Source: Impatiens glandulifera (Eukaryota > Streptophyta > Magnoliopsida > Ericales > Balsaminaceae). From it: a DNA stretch of 64,000 nucleotides. Both the position numbers and the translations under genes were made by a program. The notes under the pieces were generated by a model that had not been told where the DNA came from, searched no databases, and saw nothing but the letters and a program-made list of their open reading frames with translations. The stretch lies in NCBI RefSeq assembly GCF_907164915.1, contig NC_061864.1, positions 1,040,389 through 1,104,388 of the forward strand, given 5' to 3'. Positions 61,336 through 64,000 of the stretch are shown here, one piece after another (the first letter of the stretch is position 1; the number at the start of each line of letters is the position of its first letter).

Positions 61336-64000
61336 ACAGATATTCAACTAGTTGAGAAGTAATCAAATTAAAGAGAAGATAAAATATTGATAAGATTGCA
61401 ATTTACCCATCACTGACAAGGATGCATTTAATTGGTGATCCCTCATCCCCCAATCAGTCTAAAGTGGTAAGCAATAGATGGTGTATATTCCAGTTTGGAT
61501 GTTGTCGAGCTTTAGGCCTTGTACAAGAATCATTTCCTGCCAGGTTTTAAAGTCATGAATTAACATTCAAAACAGTCTATTTGGTGTTTCTTACTACTCA
61601 ACTTTCAATAAATACAAGGTATCGAGTGAAAAGCCACATTTGAATTTATCCAGCTATTTTTTCCTACACATGTAAATCCAGACAAATAAAAAGAAGTCTC
61701 AGCTTAGTACAATTGAGAACCTCAAGGTCCAACTAATCAACATCTAACCCAGCTTCAAAGTGGTGGCTGAACATATGATCAGGGACATGAACATCTTCAT
61801 GAAAGAGAAGTTGAAATCCGACTCATGAAGGATTGTAGTAGGAATTGATAAATTTTATTTTATTTGTTTTCTTAAGAAGAAAGTGAGAAAAGCTAAATGA
61901 CTGATTTCACTACAATGTGTGAATAGAGATGGAAATAAGTGGAGACATAATGAAAGGACTACTAATGGAATGAGTGGAGTTGGGTGCTGGTGGTACGAAA
62001 AAGGTAAGATGATATTTTTATGACTTTTCACTGGACAAAAAAGAACTAGACATTTCATCAAACACATGGTGTTCACTGGGCCAAAAACAAACAAAGTAAT
62101 ATAAAAATTAATGAAACTTGCCATTCCAATATTATTAACAGTGTAATGGATGAGGGCCCATTATCTCTCCATTAGAATTGACTATTGAGACACCTTTCAT
62201 CTCAATGAGAATATTCAACGACAATTAGACCACCATCATTATGATCACAATATGAAAGTAAGACTTACCCATTGTTGTAAACCAGCCAGTGATATGGGGA
62301 AAGGCGAAAGTGAGCATTAAATGTGCATGAACAACAACCATATGAGCCACCGAACCCATCTAAATCTATATATATTTGAGTCCTTCATCAAATTTATGTG
62401 GATGATATATTGAAGAATTATAGTACAAACTTTTCTTCAATTTGGGTGGATCCCATTTCAATTAAGCTTTTCTAAGAACCGAGTACGGTTGATTGTGACC
62501 AGACCCAGAGAAACTGGTATCAGCTTGATTTGCATTTCCTTTCCCAGAAAAAAAAAATAAACGAAAAAGTCAGATGTATTTGTATGTTTTTAGGTTGAAT
62601 ACAAATTGGTCCTTTTTTTAAAAAAATACAACATAAATTATAAAACCAAATATATCCATTAATACTTTTTTTTTTTTTTTCTCTTTTTAGACGCCATCCA
62701 ACCGACAACCTCCTCTTAGAAATTAGACACCTAGTTATATATTTTTATAAATCCTAATAAAAACATTAAATAATATTATTTGATAGATAAATTTTGAATG
62801 ACCATCTTCTATAATTTTATTCTCTATTAAATCCTTCAAACAAAACATTGAAGATATCCATTTTGTAATGGAGGTCCAGAGAAATCCATTAAAAGTTGTT
62901 CCAATCATGAATCTATGTTAGAAATATATTGAGATAGTGTAAAGTGTAAACAATCTCAATCAATAGATGAACTGTCTAAATTTAGACTTAAAATAAATTT
63001 TGATTTTGTCTGTTGATGAAACAACTTAGTGGTTAGACAACTAATATAATTAATTTATTGTGTTTTATCATATAGTTGAGAAATCATAATTCATAACTTA
63101 TAAGAAATAGACTTAACTGGGCCACCACAAGTCCAACTTCAAAAGTAATCATGAATCTATATTAGATTTTGTGTCCTTGCCAAATTTTACCCTAAAGTTT
63201 GCTCAAATTTTTAATCTCACTTTCTTTTACTTCATACAATCTTTTATATATTTTGATTACATATATAAAAAATAATAATAGTTTTTTTTTTTGGCAAACA
63301 TAATACCCACAATTTGCAAACGATTCGAACAAGTTTCATCTTTAAATAAGTGCTCTTTCATCTTTTAGATAGATAATACATTTTCCACTTTATTTTTGTT
63401 TTAATAAAAAAATAAAAAATACATAAATAAAAAATATCAACAGAATAAAATTGTTATGCTGACATCAAACAAAGCTCATCCCCACCAAAAGGATGATATT
63501 CCGAAACAAACCAGTTACAACTAGCCCCACAAAACCAAAGAAATGAGGCTCAAGTACCAATACATCGATAAAAAAAACTGTTTTTCGTCATGTCCAACGC
63601 TGTCAAGAGAAACCGAATCGAAATACGATTCCCAAAACTACCAGCAAAAATACAAAAACCCAAAGGGAACGAGACGAAAACAAAACCTCAAACATGGAAC
63701 ATGCTCATGACCACGTCCGTATAAACAATCACAAGATATCTAGTAAATCATAACAAATCAGCTGAAACCAAAACAACAATAAACACAAATTTGGACAAAC
63801 CAATTAAATACATGTTTTACAAAAACAAAAGCAATCAAATGAAACCTCAAAACCTTATTTCTTCTCATCTCGTCTAGAAACTAACCATGCATCCAAAAAA
63901 ACAACGAGTGGTGAAGAGACTTCAGAATTGATCTACTCTTCTCTCACCTTCAACTACATTAGTCAATTAAAATTTTTAATTAATCAACTAATCAAAGTTA
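61336..64000. other. Right-edge region without a confident gene
   Basis: Mostly AT-rich. Two splice-compatible short ORF segments on the minus strand (62269-62359 and 61733-61821) are discussed as a finding only. The stretch 63470-63720 is A/C-rich with balanced composition and could be 3' flank of a gene beyond the right edge, but shows no coding frame. Confidence 0.45.

Noticed and set aside
61855..62124. 89-residue minus-strand ORF MASFINFYITLFVFGP...
   Set aside because: Overlaps the intron of the mini-gene candidate; hydrophobic and Phe/Leu-rich as expected for random AT-rich sequence. No homology recognised.

Overview
The window looks like nuclear DNA from a flowering plant, most likely a eudicot. 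Genes are split by GT-AG introns, intergenic DNA is very AT-rich with long (TA)n tracts, the protein families are plant-specific or plant-typical (pectinesterase with an inhibitor pro-domain, TOPLESS, DUF3511, PUB U-box, DUF579, D3 cyclin, root-cap proteins), and there is a nuclear initiator tRNA-Met. I cannot name the species.

Layout: (1) 1-4.7 kb holds two minus-strand genes, a pectinesterase running off the left edge and a clade-E-like PP2C phosphatase. (2) 4.7-14.3 kb is gene-poor, with a degenerate tandem duplication around a 94-bp (TA)n tract and two diverged hAT-like repeats. (3) 14.3-23.5 kb is a 25-exon TOPLESS-related corepressor whose introns carry a tRNA-derived SINE, two small foldback elements and a duplicated 33-bp splice-acceptor segment. 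(4) 23.9-26.2 kb has a DUF3511 gene, an initiator tRNA-Met and a two-exon RluA-type pseudouridine synthase. (5) 26.2-34.6 kb is repeat-rich and contains the most striking structure in the window: two about 1.1-kb related non-autonomous Mutator-like elements in opposite orientation, each with about 200-bp terminal inverted repeats and a perfect 9-bp target-site duplication. (6) 34.7-42.4 kb holds an intronless PUB25/26-like U-box E3 ligase, an 8-exon poly(A)-binding protein (minus) and an IRX15-like DUF579 gene. (7) 45.4-48.7 kb has an orphan ORF and a three-exon cyclin D3 with an upstream ORF. (8) 48.7-57 kb is gene-poor and unusually dense in (TA)n tracts. (9) 57-59.2 kb is a root-cap/LEA-related secreted protein with a long proline-rich linker (minus). 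(10) 60-61.3 kb is a decayed Ty1/copia reverse transcriptase. The last 2.7 kb has no confident gene.

The genes are unrelated housekeeping, developmental and cell-wall loci with no operon-like logic. Three of them (pectinesterase, DUF579, root-cap protein) act on or in the wall or apoplast, but nothing suggests a cluster. Exon models were built by hand from splice signals and reading phase. Every complete multi-exon model listed closes to a multiple of three.
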